NCBI GenBank assembly: GCA_005883305.1 | Contig: VBAC01000001.1 | Coordinates: forward strand, 1,984,001-2,048,000 | Length of the DNA stretch: 64,000 nt | DNA from: Alphaproteobacteria bacterium | Lineage (GTDB): Bacteria > Pseudomonadota > Alphaproteobacteria > Sphingomonadales > Sphingomonadaceae | Reading direction: 5' to 3' | Shown: positions 29,533 through 37,604 of the stretch, one piece after another | Position numbering within the stretch: position 1 is the first letter of the stretch | Layout of the letters: each line of letters starts with the position of its first letter | Position numbers and translations under genes: made by a program | Notes under the pieces: model-generated | Databases searched by the model: none | The model's input: the letters and a program-made list of their open reading frames with translations, nothing else | What the model was told of the DNA's origin: nothing

Positions 29533-30396
29533 TCAATAGATCTGCGGCACCAGGCTCAGCTGCGTGAAATCGAGCCGGTCGTCGTAGCGCTCCTTCTCCG
29601 AACGCTTCGGCAGCTTGTGCCTGGCGCGCTTGATCTTCTTGTAGGGGATTAGCGAGAGGATGTGGGCGATGCCGTTCAAACGCGCGCGCTTCTTGTCGTC
29701 GCTGGGCAGGATGTGCCAGCGCGCATGCTCATGGTCGGTGCCCTTCAGCATGTCGTCGCGGGCGCGCGAATAATCGTACCAGCGCGAATAGGATTTGAGG
29801 TCCATCGGGCTCAGCTTCCACTGGCGCAGCGGATCCTCGATCCGGGCGCGGAAGCGGCGCTCCTGCTCGTCCTTGCCGACCTCCAGCCACAGCTTGACGA
29901 GGATGATGCCGTTCTCGACCATCCAGCGCTCGAAGCGCGGCGCGGCGTCGAGGAAGGTCTTCACCTTCTTCCTGTCGGCATAGCCCATCACCCGCTCGAC
30001 TCCGGCGCGGTTGTACCAGCTGCGGTCGAAGATCACGACCTCGCCGGCCAGCGGGAAATGTTCGATGTAGCGCTGCATGAAGAGCTTGCGCCCCTCCTCG
30101 CCGACGGGGGCGGAGAGCGCCGCGATCCGGAAGGTGCGCGGGGAGACGCGCTCGGTGATGGCGCGGATCGTTCCGCCCTTGCCGGCCGTGTCGCGCCCCT
30201 CGAACAGGATCACCACTCGCGCCTGCTTCTCGCGCACCCAGTCCTGCAAATGGCAGAGCTCGATCTGGAGCTTCTCCAGCTTCTTCTCGTAATCCTTGCG
30301 CGACAGCTTGTCCGCCTTGGCGCCGGCGCCGGGCTTGAGCCTCGCGGGCGGGTGCGACTTGCCGTTGCCCGAGCGGGCGTGCTTTTCGACGTTCAT
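29533..30396 (-). CDS. ppk2: Polyphosphate kinase 2
   Basis: 287 aa from ATG 30394-30396 (MNVEKHARSGNGKSHPPARL); the longer open frame upstream was rejected because it lacks homology. Walker A-like FEGRDTAGKGGTIRAITERV, Walker B/lid VIFDRSWYNRAGVERVMGYA and the C-terminal ARWHILPSDDKKRARLN are PPK2 class I signatures. It transfers phosphate between polyphosphate and nucleoside diphosphates, making GTP/ATP under stress. Single gene, 235 bases from the rhs companion; the gap 29298-29532 shows no gene. Confidence 0.93.
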   Translation of the reverse strand: MNVEKHARSGNGKSHPPARLKPGAGAKADKLSRKDYEKKLEKLQIELCHLQDWVREKQARVVILFEGRDTAGKGGTIRAITERVSPRTFRIAALSAPVGEEGRKLFMQRYIEHFPLAGEVVIFDRSWYNRAGVERVMGYADRKKVKTFLDAAPRFERWMVENGIILVKLWLEVGKDEQERRFRARIEDPLRQWKLSPMDLKSYSRWYDYSRARDDMLKGTDHEHARWHILPSDDKKRARLNGIAHILSLIPYKKIKRARHKLPKRSEKERYDDRLDFTQLSLVPQIY

Positions 30397-30540
30397 GGCG
30401 GACAGGCAAGCACGCCGGGCCGCCCGGCGTAATCGGGGGATGCCCCTAGGGCCTTTGGGCCGCCGCTCCCAGGGATTCGCCCGACTGCCCGGCCCGAAGC
30501 CGGCTACTAGCAATGGTTCGGTAGAAAGAGCGGGTATCGC

Positions 30541-30849
30541 GTGTCTTATTCGAAAAGCCTCACCGCGGAGCTGACGGCAGCCCGCCTGCCTTCCGATATC
30601 GCGCCGCGCCTGGGGGCGATCGCCGCGGCCTGCCAGGACCATGAGCCGTTCGTGGTTCACCTGCTCAGCGACAGCGAGCTCGCGGCCCTCGAGGGATGCC
30701 GCCTGATCGAGCGAGGTCCGAGCGGGGCTTCGGCGGTCGGCGACAGCGGCTACCGGCTGACCCGGCGCGGCTGGGAAGTCGTCGCCCTGCTCTGGTACGA
30801 CCGCGGCCCGCAGGCTCGCGAGCCGGGGCCGGTCATCCCGGCAGGCTGA
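30541..30849 (+). CDS. Small hypothetical protein
   Basis: 102 aa from GTG 30541. The stretch LLSDSELAALEGCRLIERGP with GYRLTRRGWEVVALLWY resembles a winged-helix turn, but no family is assigned. It converges with and overlaps the DUF4010 gene by 17 bases. Start codon uncertain. Confidence 0.5.
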   Translation: MSYSKSLTAELTAARLPSDIAPRLGAIAAACQDHEPFVVHLLSDSELAALEGCRLIERGPSGASAVGDSGYRLTRRGWEVVALLWYDRGPQAREPGPVIPAG

Positions 30850-32101
30850 ACCACAGACCCGCGCCGAGCGCCGCCGCCGCCAGCACCGACGCCAGCCACA
30901 TATGGGCGAAGAAGCCGCGCGCGCCGAGCGCGGTGGCGTAGCTCGCCTTGGCCACCGCGTTGACCAGCACGGCGAGCGCGATGGCCGCCGCGCCGACCTG
31001 GACCGTGATGCTCCCCATCATGCTGGTCACCGCCACGACCGCGGCGTCGACGTCGGCGAGCCCCGAAAGTCCCGACACGACGAGCACGCCGCTGCTTCCG
31101 AACATCTGCCCCGCCGCCCGGGCGAGGAAGGAGATGACCACCAGCATCGCCGCCATCTTGAGCACCGAGCCGAGATCGAACGGATTCTTCTGCGCCTGCT
31201 CGGCATGCTCCGCCCCGCCGCTCCTTGCCAGCAGCACGGCGTAGACGAGCAGTACCGCCGCGCCGCCTCCCAACGCCGGCAGCAGCACCGGCGCGAGCGG
31301 TGGGGCGAGGGTCGCAGAGAGCAAAGCGGTGCGAACGAACGAGATCGCCCCGGCGGCGATCGCGCCCGAGGCCAGCGCCCGGTGCGCCGCCTCGTCCTTC
31401 GATCGCCGGGCGTTGGTCACCGTCACCGCGGTCGACGAGACCAGCCCGCCGACCGCCCCGGCGACGATCTCGCCCTTGGTCGAGCCGAGCAACTTGACCG
31501 CGATGTAGCCGGCGTAGGAGATCGTCGCGAGCACGATCACCAGCGTCACCGTCCGCGCCGGCGAAATGCCGCCATAGGGCCCGTAGGGCTGGTCCGGGAT
31601 CACCGGCAGAAGCACGAAGGCGAGCGCCAGCAGGATCACCGCGGAGCGCAGTTCGGCCCAGCTCATCCGCCGCATGAAGGCGTGGAGCATCTCGCGGCTG
31701 GCGAGAATGGCGAGCAGAACGACGGCGCCGGCCGAGGCGATCGCCCTGTCCCCCGCCACCGCCAGAGCGCCGAGCGCGAAGGTCAGCAGAGCGGCGATCA
31801 GGGTCGTCGCTCCGAACGATTCGCGGGCGACCGCCTGGCGATATTCGAATGCGGTCAGGGCCAGGCCGAGGATCGCGAACAGGGTGGCGAAGACCGCCCC
31901 GTTCGGCTGAGCGCCTCCGGCGAGGTCGATCTCGATCAAGGCCGCGAGGCCGCCGAACATGCCGATCAGGGTGAAGGTCCTGAGCCCCGCGGTGCGAGTC
32001 CCGTCCTCCGCCTCGCGCGCGCGCCAGTGCCGCTCGACCCCGATCATCGCCCCGATGGCGATCGCCAGGCCCACGCGGCGGAACAGCTCGAATTCGTCCA
32101 T
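30833..32101 (-). CDS. MgtC/SapB-DUF4010 family membrane protein
   Basis: 422 aa from ATG 32099-32101 (MDEFELFRRVGLAIAIGAMI). The N-terminal third has the MgtC-like VGLAIAIGAMIGVERHWRAR and GLRTFTLIGMFGGLAALIE; the rest is the multi-helix DUF4010 region with GYIAVKLLGSTKGEIVAGAV and GLVSSTAVTVTNARRSKDEA. About 12 membrane helices. Role unknown; MgtC proteins relate to Mg2+ and phosphate homeostasis. An upstream in-frame Met at 32122 is possible but lacks a clear ribosome site. Confidence 0.8.
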   Translation of the reverse strand: MDEFELFRRVGLAIAIGAMIGVERHWRAREAEDGTRTAGLRTFTLIGMFGGLAALIEIDLAGGAQPNGAVFATLFAILGLALTAFEYRQAVARESFGATTLIAALLTFALGALAVAGDRAIASAGAVVLLAILASREMLHAFMRRMSWAELRSAVILLALAFVLLPVIPDQPYGPYGGISPARTVTLVIVLATISYAGYIAVKLLGSTKGEIVAGAVGGLVSSTAVTVTNARRSKDEAAHRALASGAIAAGAISFVRTALLSATLAPPLAPVLLPALGGGAAVLLVYAVLLARSGGAEHAEQAQKNPFDLGSVLKMAAMLVVISFLARAAGQMFGSSGVLVVSGLSGLADVDAAVVAVTSMMGSITVQVGAAAIALAVLVNAVAKASYATALGARGFFAHMWLASVLAAAALGAGLWFSLPG

Positions 32102-32177
32102 GCTTGGGGTTTGTCCTAACACCGGGCCGCGTCAATCAGGGTTAGCCCGCAGCGGGGGATAGACCCCGGCCAGAGTC

Positions 32178-32196
32178 GTCCCGGCGAAGCCGGGAC
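32178..32196. repeat. Dispersed hairpin, GTCCCGGC/GCCGGGAC
   Basis: Perfect 8-bp stem with GAA loop in the gap 32102-32364. It resembles the stem at 8936-8955 (GTCCCTGC/GCAGGGAC) and is of the dispersed sphingomonad palindrome type. The rest of the gap shows no gene. Confidence 0.6.
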
Positions 32197-32364
32197 CCAT
32201 GAACACCGATCCTGCGAGAGGTGACGCCGCAGAACCCGGATCCCAAATCTGAGCATATGGGTCCGGCCTCCGCCGGGATGGCTCCCTTTGGCCAAGCCAT
32301 CGCTCCGGGAAACCGGCAGCCCGCTCGTCACCGCCGCCCCGGCGGCCGCCGCCGCGGCCGGCGG

Positions 32365-33249
32365 TCAATCCTGCGCATCGCCCGATCCGCCCTCGCCCGC
32401 CGCCGGCGCGGCCCGCACCCAGCCGGGCGGGATCATTCGGCCCTCCTCGTCCCTGGTCCAGCCCTCGGCGAGCTGCTCCTTCTCCCGGTGCCGCCTGATC
32501 GCCGCCACCCGCCTCACGATCTCGTCCCCCGCCTCCTCGATCGAGGGTCCCGCGGCCACACGGCCTCTCGGCGGCGCCGTTCCGCGCCTCTTCTGCTCGC
32601 GCCATTTGAGGAATCGAAACGCTAGATCGGGGTCGAACCTTTGCGGCGGTGCGGGCGGTTCGCCGCCGGTTTCGAATCCGGCCCCGCGGGGATCGGGTTC
32701 ACCCTTGTCCGCGCTCCCGGCGGCCTCTCTCGCCAGCCGAAACTCGAGCGCGATCTCGGCGTCGTCGAGCGCCTGCTCCAGCTTCTCGGCAAAGGCCGGC
32801 CATTCGCTCCGCCTTCGATAGATCAGCCTGGGTGACACGCCCGCGGCCCGCGCCGCCGCCGAGATATTGCCGCACTGGCGCAACGCGTCGAGGAAGACGG
32901 TTTCGACGCTCTTGCTCCATTTGCCCTGACGCGTGGCGACGATCATCGTCCGCCCGTTCGGCCCGCGCTTGATGATCTGCCGGGCGGGGTCGTCGACCCC
33001 GTCGAAGCAATCCCGCGCCCCAGCCAGCGTCCGCGCCGCCTCCGCCTCGGCCGCCGCGCAATCGCGGGCGAACGCGGGATCGCGCCGGCGCCTTTTCTCG
33101 GTGCAGTCCCGATGCATCCCGATCGCCGCGGCCGCCGCCGATCCGTTCCCGGTCCGCCGCAAATGCTCCAGATAATCCGCCCGCCGCTCCGCCGTGAAAC
33201 GCTTCACCTTGCGGCGGCGCGGCTTCTTGCCTCCGCCCCTCTCGTTCAT
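32365..33249 (-). CDS. Double-HTH protein, phage terminase small-subunit-like
   Basis: 294 aa, strongly basic start (MNERGGGKKPRRRKVKRFTA). Two helix-turn-helix units are visible: residues ~25-60 (HLRRTGNGSAAAAAIGMHRD) and ~120-150 (LRQCGNISAAARAAGVSPRL), as in small terminase-like DNA-binding proteins of prophages. Pro/Arg-rich C-terminus. No other phage genes lie nearby, so this may be a domesticated or stranded phage gene. Confidence 0.6.
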   Translation of the reverse strand: MNERGGGKKPRRRKVKRFTAERRADYLEHLRRTGNGSAAAAAIGMHRDCTEKRRRRDPAFARDCAAAEAEAARTLAGARDCFDGVDDPARQIIKRGPNGRTMIVATRQGKWSKSVETVFLDALRQCGNISAAARAAGVSPRLIYRRRSEWPAFAEKLEQALDDAEIALEFRLAREAAGSADKGEPDPRGAGFETGGEPPAPPQRFDPDLAFRFLKWREQKRRGTAPPRGRVAAGPSIEEAGDEIVRRVAAIRRHREKEQLAEGWTRDEEGRMIPPGWVRAAPAAGEGGSGDAQD

Positions 33250-33356
33250 CCTCGTCCTCCGACTCGCCCCGAGAATAAGGCCAGATCATTTCCTATTTGT
33301 CAAATCGATAAACCAAATAGGATGGCTCTCGTGCCGGTGGGGCGCCGCTCGCCGCC

Positions 33357-33929
33357 CTAGAATTCCTGGAGGATACACAGCGAAACCGGCCGTTCGTTGG
33401 CGAAGGCCATGAGGGCGTTGAACTGGTTCGGATTGTTGAGGACGATGCAGGCGACAGACCAATTGTAGATCACGCTCGAAACGCGCGCCGGGCTGGCGCG
33501 GTGAATGTTGGCGAGGATGACGCCGCTCTTCTCGGGCCCGAGCTGCTCGGCTCGGTCGTCCTTGTCGCTGTCGCGGAAATAGGGGAAGGACTTGACCTGC
33601 CGATAGGCCTTGTAGCCCTTGTGCGTCAGCCGGTGGTGGCTGTCGTAGACGATCGTATCCGCCTTCAGGACGGCGCAGCCCGGCAGGCCGTCCTTGTCGA
33701 ACTTCTTCAGCCCGTAGGAACCGGCATTGGTGGTGCATGTCGCGACCATGGCGAAGTCGGGTCGCTGGCCATCGGCTTTGCATTCGAACACATAGGCTTT
33801 GTCGTCGAACGCATCCATCTTGTCGGCATTGGATCGGACCGCGACCAGATAGACCCCGCGTTTCCAGCCTTCGAAGCCTCCGGCCTTGGATTCGACCCGC
33901 TCGATCAGTTGCTGATCGGTATATTGCAT
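33357..33929 (-). CDS. Hypothetical protein with a possible L,D-transpeptidase-like core
   Basis: 190 aa. No signal peptide. Residues ~135-165 read GVILANIHRASPARVSSVIY followed by NWSVACIVLN. The spacing of His to Ser-x-x-Cys resembles the HG...SxGC catalytic pattern of YkuD or related peptidoglycan-directed proteins, though Gly is replaced by Ala. This is a weak resemblance; function unknown. Lies between the terminase-like gene and HicAB in an accessory stretch. Confidence 0.5.
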   Translation of the reverse strand: MQYTDQQLIERVESKAGGFEGWKRGVYLVAVRSNADKMDAFDDKAYVFECKADGQRPDFAMVATCTTNAGSYGLKKFDKDGLPGCAVLKADTIVYDSHHRLTHKGYKAYRQVKSFPYFRDSDKDDRAEQLGPEKSGVILANIHRASPARVSSVIYNWSVACIVLNNPNQFNALMAFANERPVSLCILQEF

Positions 33930-34051
33930 CGCCGCCCTCCCTTCTATCTGCGCACGCTATCCCGGGCTTACACCAATTCGGGCGACAAGGCATGGAGCCG
34001 CGGCACACCAAGGTTGCTCGATGATGCAGCGCCCCCGCTGGTTCGGAGCGG

Positions 34052-34399
34052 TCAGGGAGCAATCTGCTCCTTGGTGGCTTTCCTGAGCGCCTCCTCGCCG
34101 AACTGATTGAGGCTCATGCCGGCCAGCTGCGCGGCGATAGCGGCTTCCGCGTGCGTGCCGGGGTCGACGCGCAGATAGACCACGCCCGAATAGGGCTTGT
34201 CGGGCTGCTTGCCGGCACGTGCGCACGTCTCGAGATAGTCCTCGACGGCCTCCTCGAACGCCGCGACCAAACCGTCGACCGTGTCCGAATGGAAGCCGAC
34301 GCCGTCCTCGATCCCCGCGATGTGGCCGAAAAAGATCCGGTCGTCCGCGTCGAACTCCACCCGGGCCGCGTAGCCCTTGTGCTTCAGAATGCTCGTCAT
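34052..34399 (-). CDS. hicB: HicB-type antitoxin
   Basis: 115 aa from ATG 34397-34399 (MTSILKHKGYAARVEFDADD). The partial RNase-H-like fold is seen in FFGHIAGIEDGVGFHSDTVD and AFEEAVEDYLETCARAGKQP; the C-terminal HAEAAIAAQLAGMSLNQFGE is a ribbon-helix-helix DNA-binding domain. Overlaps the toxin stop by ATGA, so toxin and antitoxin are coupled. Neutralises HicA and probably represses the operon. Confidence 0.85.
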   Translation of the reverse strand: MTSILKHKGYAARVEFDADDRIFFGHIAGIEDGVGFHSDTVDGLVAAFEEAVEDYLETCARAGKQPDKPYSGVVYLRVDPGTHAEAAIAAQLAGMSLNQFGEEALRKATKEQIAP

Positions 34400-34650
34400 G
34401 GCCTTGCTCCCAGCCTGATCAGGAACTCGCGCGCCTCGCGCACCTGATAGCGTTTCGCCGCGGGTTCCGGATGCGGCCTGTGAAACGTCTGAACCATCCC
34501 GTCCTTCTCGAACCTGACCCGCGATCCCCTGCCCTCGATCGTCCGGCAACCGGCAGATGCCAGCAGGCTTTCGATGTCGGACCAGGGAATGGAAGGCGAC
34601 ACCGGATCGGTGAAGACGGCGCGCAGGGTCTTTTTCTGCTTGCTGTTCAC
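34396..34650 (-). CDS. hicA: HicA-type mRNA interferase toxin
   Basis: 84 aa, dsRBD-like fold. Starts MNSKQKKTLRAVFTDPVSPS and contains IEGRGSRVRFEKDGMVQTFH then RPHPEPAAKRYQVREAREFL. It lacks the GSH form of the catalytic His; the candidate His is in TFHRPHP, a recognised variant of the family. First gene of the pair; ATGA overlap with hicB. Confidence 0.85.
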   Translation of the reverse strand: MNSKQKKTLRAVFTDPVSPSIPWSDIESLLASAGCRTIEGRGSRVRFEKDGMVQTFHRPHPEPAAKRYQVREAREFLIRLGARP

Positions 34651-34710
34651 GCTAGCATATAAAGCTTGCAGAACCCCTGATGCAAGCGATCATGCTGGCA
34701 TGGAGCGGAC

Positions 34711-35328
34711 TCAGCGAAGATAGCGCTGCGCCCGCTCGACGATCGTATCGAACCGGCTCGTCGCCTCGTCGCCGAAGTCGCGTTCGGAATAGCGCCAGGC
34801 GCGGCCGTCCTTGCGCCCGATCAGCAGGCGCAGGTGCGTGCCGGGCTGGTAGCCCGTCGAGACCGCCGGATCGGTTGCGACATAGTCGACGTCCTTCCAG
34901 GGCACCAACGTCTCGCCGCGCCAGGAATCGAGGAGGATCCCGTGCCCATAGACCGCGACTGCCGGCCGGGCGCGAAGCCGCCGGCGCTCGATCAGGAGCA
35001 TGCCGACGAGGCTCGGCAGGCCGAGCAAGGCCAGCTTTTCCAGATCGAACCTGCCCCGCTCCATGTCCCACAGGTCCATCAGCCAAAAGGCGGCCGCGAC
35101 GAACGCCGGCAGCAATTTGCGCCCCTTGCCCAGATGGGGATAGTCGTAATGGATCGCGGCTGCCGGCAAGGGCCCCGGCGCCTCGAACATTCTCGACCCG
35201 CTGCGGCCCTGCACCGAAGCGAACAGGATATAGGCGAGCGCGGCGAGACCCGCGGACGCGCCGATCAGCAGATTGACCGGGTCCCATGCGATCCGGACGA
35301 TGATCGGACTCAAAATGCTGTGGATCAA
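34711..35328 (-). CDS. Membrane protein with PH-like C-terminal domain
   Basis: 205 aa. Two or three hydrophobic helices (VNLLIGASAGLAALAYILFA and KLALLGLPSLVGMLLIER) with a C-terminal segment AVAVYGHGILLDSWRGETLV that resembles bacterial PH-like domains. No further function inferred. Located between HicA and the RAYT REP cluster. Confidence 0.55.
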   Translation of the reverse strand: MIHSILSPIIVRIAWDPVNLLIGASAGLAALAYILFASVQGRSGSRMFEAPGPLPAAAIHYDYPHLGKGRKLLPAFVAAAFWLMDLWDMERGRFDLEKLALLGLPSLVGMLLIERRRLRARPAVAVYGHGILLDSWRGETLVPWKDVDYVATDPAVSTGYQPGTHLRLLIGRKDGRAWRYSERDFGDEATSRFDTIVERAQRYLR

Positions 35329-35361
35329 AGCCTTCCGCGCCCTTCGTCTTAGGGCGTCTTA

Positions 35362-35387
35362 GGGGACAGTTACTAGTAACTGTCCCC
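35362..35387. repeat. REP palindrome copy 1 near RAYT
   Basis: 26-base perfect palindrome with arm GGGGACAGTTACT. Lies 50 bases beyond the RAYT stop on its 3' side. Preceded by a repeated CCTTCGTCTTAGGG that also precedes the copy at 35411. Confidence 0.95.
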
Positions 35388-35410
35388 CTCTTCCCGCGCC
35401 CTTCGTCTTA

Positions 35411-35436
35411 GGGGACAGTTACTGGTAACCGTCCCC
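35411..35436. repeat. REP palindrome copy 2 near RAYT
   Basis: 26 bases, imperfect centre (ACTGGTAACC), immediately abutting the RAYT stop codon (35437-35439). Together with copy 1 forms a direct tandem pair separated by 23 bases. Confidence 0.95.
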
Positions 35437-36021
35437 CTACTTCCCCAACTTCAGTCGCCCTTTCACCTCCGCGGCACGGATCGCATCGCGATCCTCGTCG
35501 TCGAGCCCTGCGTCCAGAAAGGCACGCCAGTCGTCGACGCGCTCGCGGGCGGCCGCCATGTCGGTGAGTTCGTCAAAGCCGAGCCCAAGATGTGTCCGTG
35601 CGCTCGACCAGCGCCATTCCTCGGGGCGCTCGACAAGCCTTGCCCGAACCGGGTTGAGCTCGACGTAGCGTAAGCAGGCGTGAACATGTCCTTCATCCAT
35701 CGGGAAAGAGGCGAAGCGGCTCTGCCAGAGGTGTCCGCGCCATCCCTCGCGCTGATTGATTTCCCAAGTATAGCGCCGGTGGGCTGGCGCCAGCGCCGCG
35801 CGCAGCCCGTCCTCATGCGAAGGCACCAGCACCAGATGGACATGGTTTGGCATCAGGCACCAGGCCCATATGGCCGTGTTCGCTCTCACGCACCAGTAAT
35901 GCAGGAGCCCGGCATAGAGGGCGTAGTCGGCCTCTGAAAAGAAGGTCGGCTGCCGTCGGTTCCCGCGCTGGGTCACATGGTGCGGGACGCCCGCCAATAC
36001 CGTTCGTCCAACCCGCGGCAT
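35437..36021 (-). CDS. REP-associated tyrosine transposase (RAYT)
   Basis: 194 aa from ATG 36019-36021 (MPRVGRTVLAGVPHHVTQRG). The HUH-type core is WAWCLMPNHVHLVLVPSHED; the catalytic Tyr is probably that in ACLRYVELNPVRARLVERPE. This domesticated Y1 transposase acts on single-stranded REP DNA. REP palindromes lie on both sides (35362, 35411, 36043) and further away at 19764 and 37994, so this gene is probably the one that mobilises or once mobilised them. Confidence 0.93.
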   Translation of the reverse strand: MPRVGRTVLAGVPHHVTQRGNRRQPTFFSEADYALYAGLLHYWCVRANTAIWAWCLMPNHVHLVLVPSHEDGLRAALAPAHRRYTWEINQREGWRGHLWQSRFASFPMDEGHVHACLRYVELNPVRARLVERPEEWRWSSARTHLGLGFDELTDMAAARERVDDWRAFLDAGLDDEDRDAIRAAEVKGRLKLGK

Positions 36022-36042
36022 CACGCGAGGCTAAATGAAAAT

Positions 36043-36068
36043 GGGGACAGTTACCAGTAACTGTCCCC
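36043..36068. repeat. REP palindrome copy 3, upstream of RAYT
   Basis: 26 bases, GGGGACAGTTACC arm with imperfect centre, 22 bases upstream of the RAYT start codon. It completes the flanking of the gene. Confidence 0.95.
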
Positions 36069-36079
36069 AAAAATTTCGA

Positions 36080-36682
36080 CTATGGGCGCACCGGGGCGGC
36101 AGGCTCATCTGCATCGCCCCAAATCTCATCGTATATGTCACGCTCCTTGGGCCTTTTCTCCCATTCTTCCGCCCGCCGGCGCAAAGCTTCGGCGAAACGG
36201 CGTAGGGCCAGGAGACCTCCAAGGACCTGTCGGGGGGCAAGGCAGATCGCCCGTGGGTTCTCCCCGCCTACAGCGATGTGGAGCCAGTACGGGGGCTCAA
36301 AACCAAACGCGCTGTCGCCCGTCGCGCGCGAAAAGCTCTGTTCGATCGACACGGACAGGATGTCCGACAATTTCACTGGCAAGCCGCCAATGCTCCAGTG
36401 GCCCGTCAGCTTCCCGCCCTGCACGGCGAGCACCGGCGCGTCGGCAAAGAATCGGCTCGCAGCGCGATACGACCATGAGAGAGGGACGAATATGGTCATC
36501 AGGCCAACGCCGACATGAAGAGAAAGTTGGTCGAGGCCGAGCCTCACGCGAAACGCATGCGAAAAGACAAGGGCGAAGCAAAAGCCAAGCAAGGCCAGCG
36601 GTGCGACCATGCCAATGAAATCACGATAGAGCGGGCGGTATAGGCGGTCGCGCCGACGCCCCCGTCGCGCCACTTGCCTCAT
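36080..36682 (-). CDS. Membrane protein, former lpdA-operon partner
   Basis: 200 aa from ATG 36680-36682. Two membrane segments near the N-terminus (FIGMVAPLALLGFCFALVFS and HVGVGLMTIFVPLSWSYRAA), then a soluble ~120-residue part (VKLSDILSVSIEQSFSRATG). No family recognised. Its ATG overlaps (TGATG) the stop of the lpdA remnant at 36682-36684, so before the toxin-antitoxin insertion it was coupled to lpdA. A GTG one codon upstream is also possible. Confidence 0.65.
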   Translation of the reverse strand: MRQVARRGRRRDRLYRPLYRDFIGMVAPLALLGFCFALVFSHAFRVRLGLDQLSLHVGVGLMTIFVPLSWSYRAASRFFADAPVLAVQGGKLTGHWSIGGLPVKLSDILSVSIEQSFSRATGDSAFGFEPPYWLHIAVGGENPRAICLAPRQVLGGLLALRRFAEALRRRAEEWEKRPKERDIYDEIWGDADEPAAPVRP

Positions 36683-36850
36683 CACATATGGATCACCCGC
36701 CCATAAGCGTCGAGCACGCTCTCGTGCATCATCTCGCTCAGCGTCGGATGCGGGAACACCGTTTCATCAGCTCGGCCTCGGTCGTCTCGAGCTGGCGCGC
36801 GACGACATAGCCCTGGATCAGCTCGGTGACCTCGGCGCCGACCATGTGCG
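36682..36850 (-). pseudogene. Displaced 3' end of lpdA
   Basis: 155 bases (36696-36850) match the present lpdA end (37619-37774) with five substitutions and one missing base, about 96% identity. It encodes HMVGAEVTELIQGYVVARQL, then a frameshift at 36773, then HPTLSEMMHESVLDAYGRVI and a stop. Its last residues (GRVIHM) differ from the working copy (GRALHY). It is cut at 36850, where toxin-antitoxin DNA begins. The best reading is that this is the old gene end left behind by insertion. Confidence 0.88.
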
Positions 36851-36864
36851 ATCTCTTGTTGATG

Positions 36865-37215
36865 CTAGCCGGCCGCCGCCACCTTTTCGCGCTTCTCGAC
36901 TCTTGCTCCCGCCGCGGCTGCCGCTCCTTCCGCCTGCAGCACGATGCCGAGCGCCTGAAGCACGGAAAAGAAGGTTCCCAGAGTTGGATTCCCTTCCTCG
37001 TCGAGCGCTGCATAGAGTGACTGGCGCTTGATCCCCGTCCTGCGGGCGATCTCGGACATGCCGATGGCCTTGGCGATTACGCCGAGCGCATGCGCGACAT
37101 AAGCGGGATTGCCGGACTCGAGCGCGTCGTTGAGCAACTCGGCCTGCGCTTCGCTGCCGCCGAGAAACTCGGACGCGTCATAGGGGGTGGTAGCCCGGCT
37201 AGGGGTCGTTTCCAT
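36865..37215 (-). CDS. HigA-like antitoxin of an addiction module (COG3636-type)
   Basis: 116 aa from ATG 37213-37215 (METTPSRATTPYDASEFLGG), chosen because AAGGAAGG precedes it; Met at 37251 is an alternative. The helix-turn-helix is SEIARRTGIKRQSLYAALDE followed by GNPTLGTFFSVLQALGIVL, the typical end of this antidote family. Downstream of the toxin gene, as in HigBA order. Would bind and repress the palindromic promoter at 37550-37595. Confidence 0.88.
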   Translation of the reverse strand: METTPSRATTPYDASEFLGGSEAQAELLNDALESGNPAYVAHALGVIAKAIGMSEIARRTGIKRQSLYAALDEEGNPTLGTFFSVLQALGIVLQAEGAAAAAGARVEKREKVAAAG

Positions 37216-37260
37216 GATTAGATTGCCTTCCTTGGCATTACATTTGTCCATGCCGCAATT

Positions 37261-37548
37261 TCATAGGGCGGCGGCCATCTCCTTCGCCTTCCTGATGTCT
37301 CGATCCTGCGACGACTTGTCGCCGCCGCAGAGCAAGATGATCAACTCGTCGCCGCGCCGCGTAAAGTAGAGACGATAGCCCGGGCCATAGTCGATCCGAA
37401 CTTCGCTGACCTTGTCTCCCACGCTGCCGACGTCGCCGAGGCCGAAACTGAGGCGGGTGATCGCGATAGCGATCTTAGCCGCCGGCCTTTCATCCCGCAG
37501 CTTGCGCTGCCAAGCGATGAAAATTCGGGTCTTTTCGATCCGCGACAT
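37261..37548 (-). CDS. HigB/RelE-family toxin of the addiction module (COG3657-type)
   Basis: 95 aa, MSRIEKTRIFIAWQRKLRDE. Conserved features RIDYGPGYRLYFTRRGDELI and LCGGDKSSQDRDIRKAKEMA define the HigB-like addiction-module killer family. Ribosome-dependent mRNA cleavage is the expected activity. Only one base separates its ATG (37546-37548) from the operator, so its transcript is predicted to be leaderless or nearly so. Confidence 0.88.
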   Translation of the reverse strand: MSRIEKTRIFIAWQRKLRDERPAAKIAIAITRLSFGLGDVGSVGDKVSEVRIDYGPGYRLYFTRRGDELIILLCGGDKSSQDRDIRKAKEMAAAL

Positions 37549-37549
37549 G

Positions 37550-37595
37550 TGTCAGTTGTATTTGACATGCCCTCCAGTGTCAAATAAAAATGACA
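37550..37595 (-). promoter_or_regulatory. Nested promoter and operator of the toxin-antitoxin operon
   Basis: Two 18-base arms (37550-37567 and 37578-37595) pair as an inverted repeat with two mismatches. Each arm carries inner TGTCA/TGACA ends. Read on the minus strand TTGACA (37578-37583), 17 bases, TACAAC (37555-37560) forms a good promoter within the palindrome, so repressor binding would block it. Confidence 0.75.
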
Positions 37596-37604
37596 GGCCC
37601 TCGC

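Noticed and set aside
36738-37013. A 91-codon minus-strand frame across the lpdA remnant and antitoxin end
   Set aside because: It joins antisense-frame antitoxin codons to the lpdA fragment and has no independent coding evidence.
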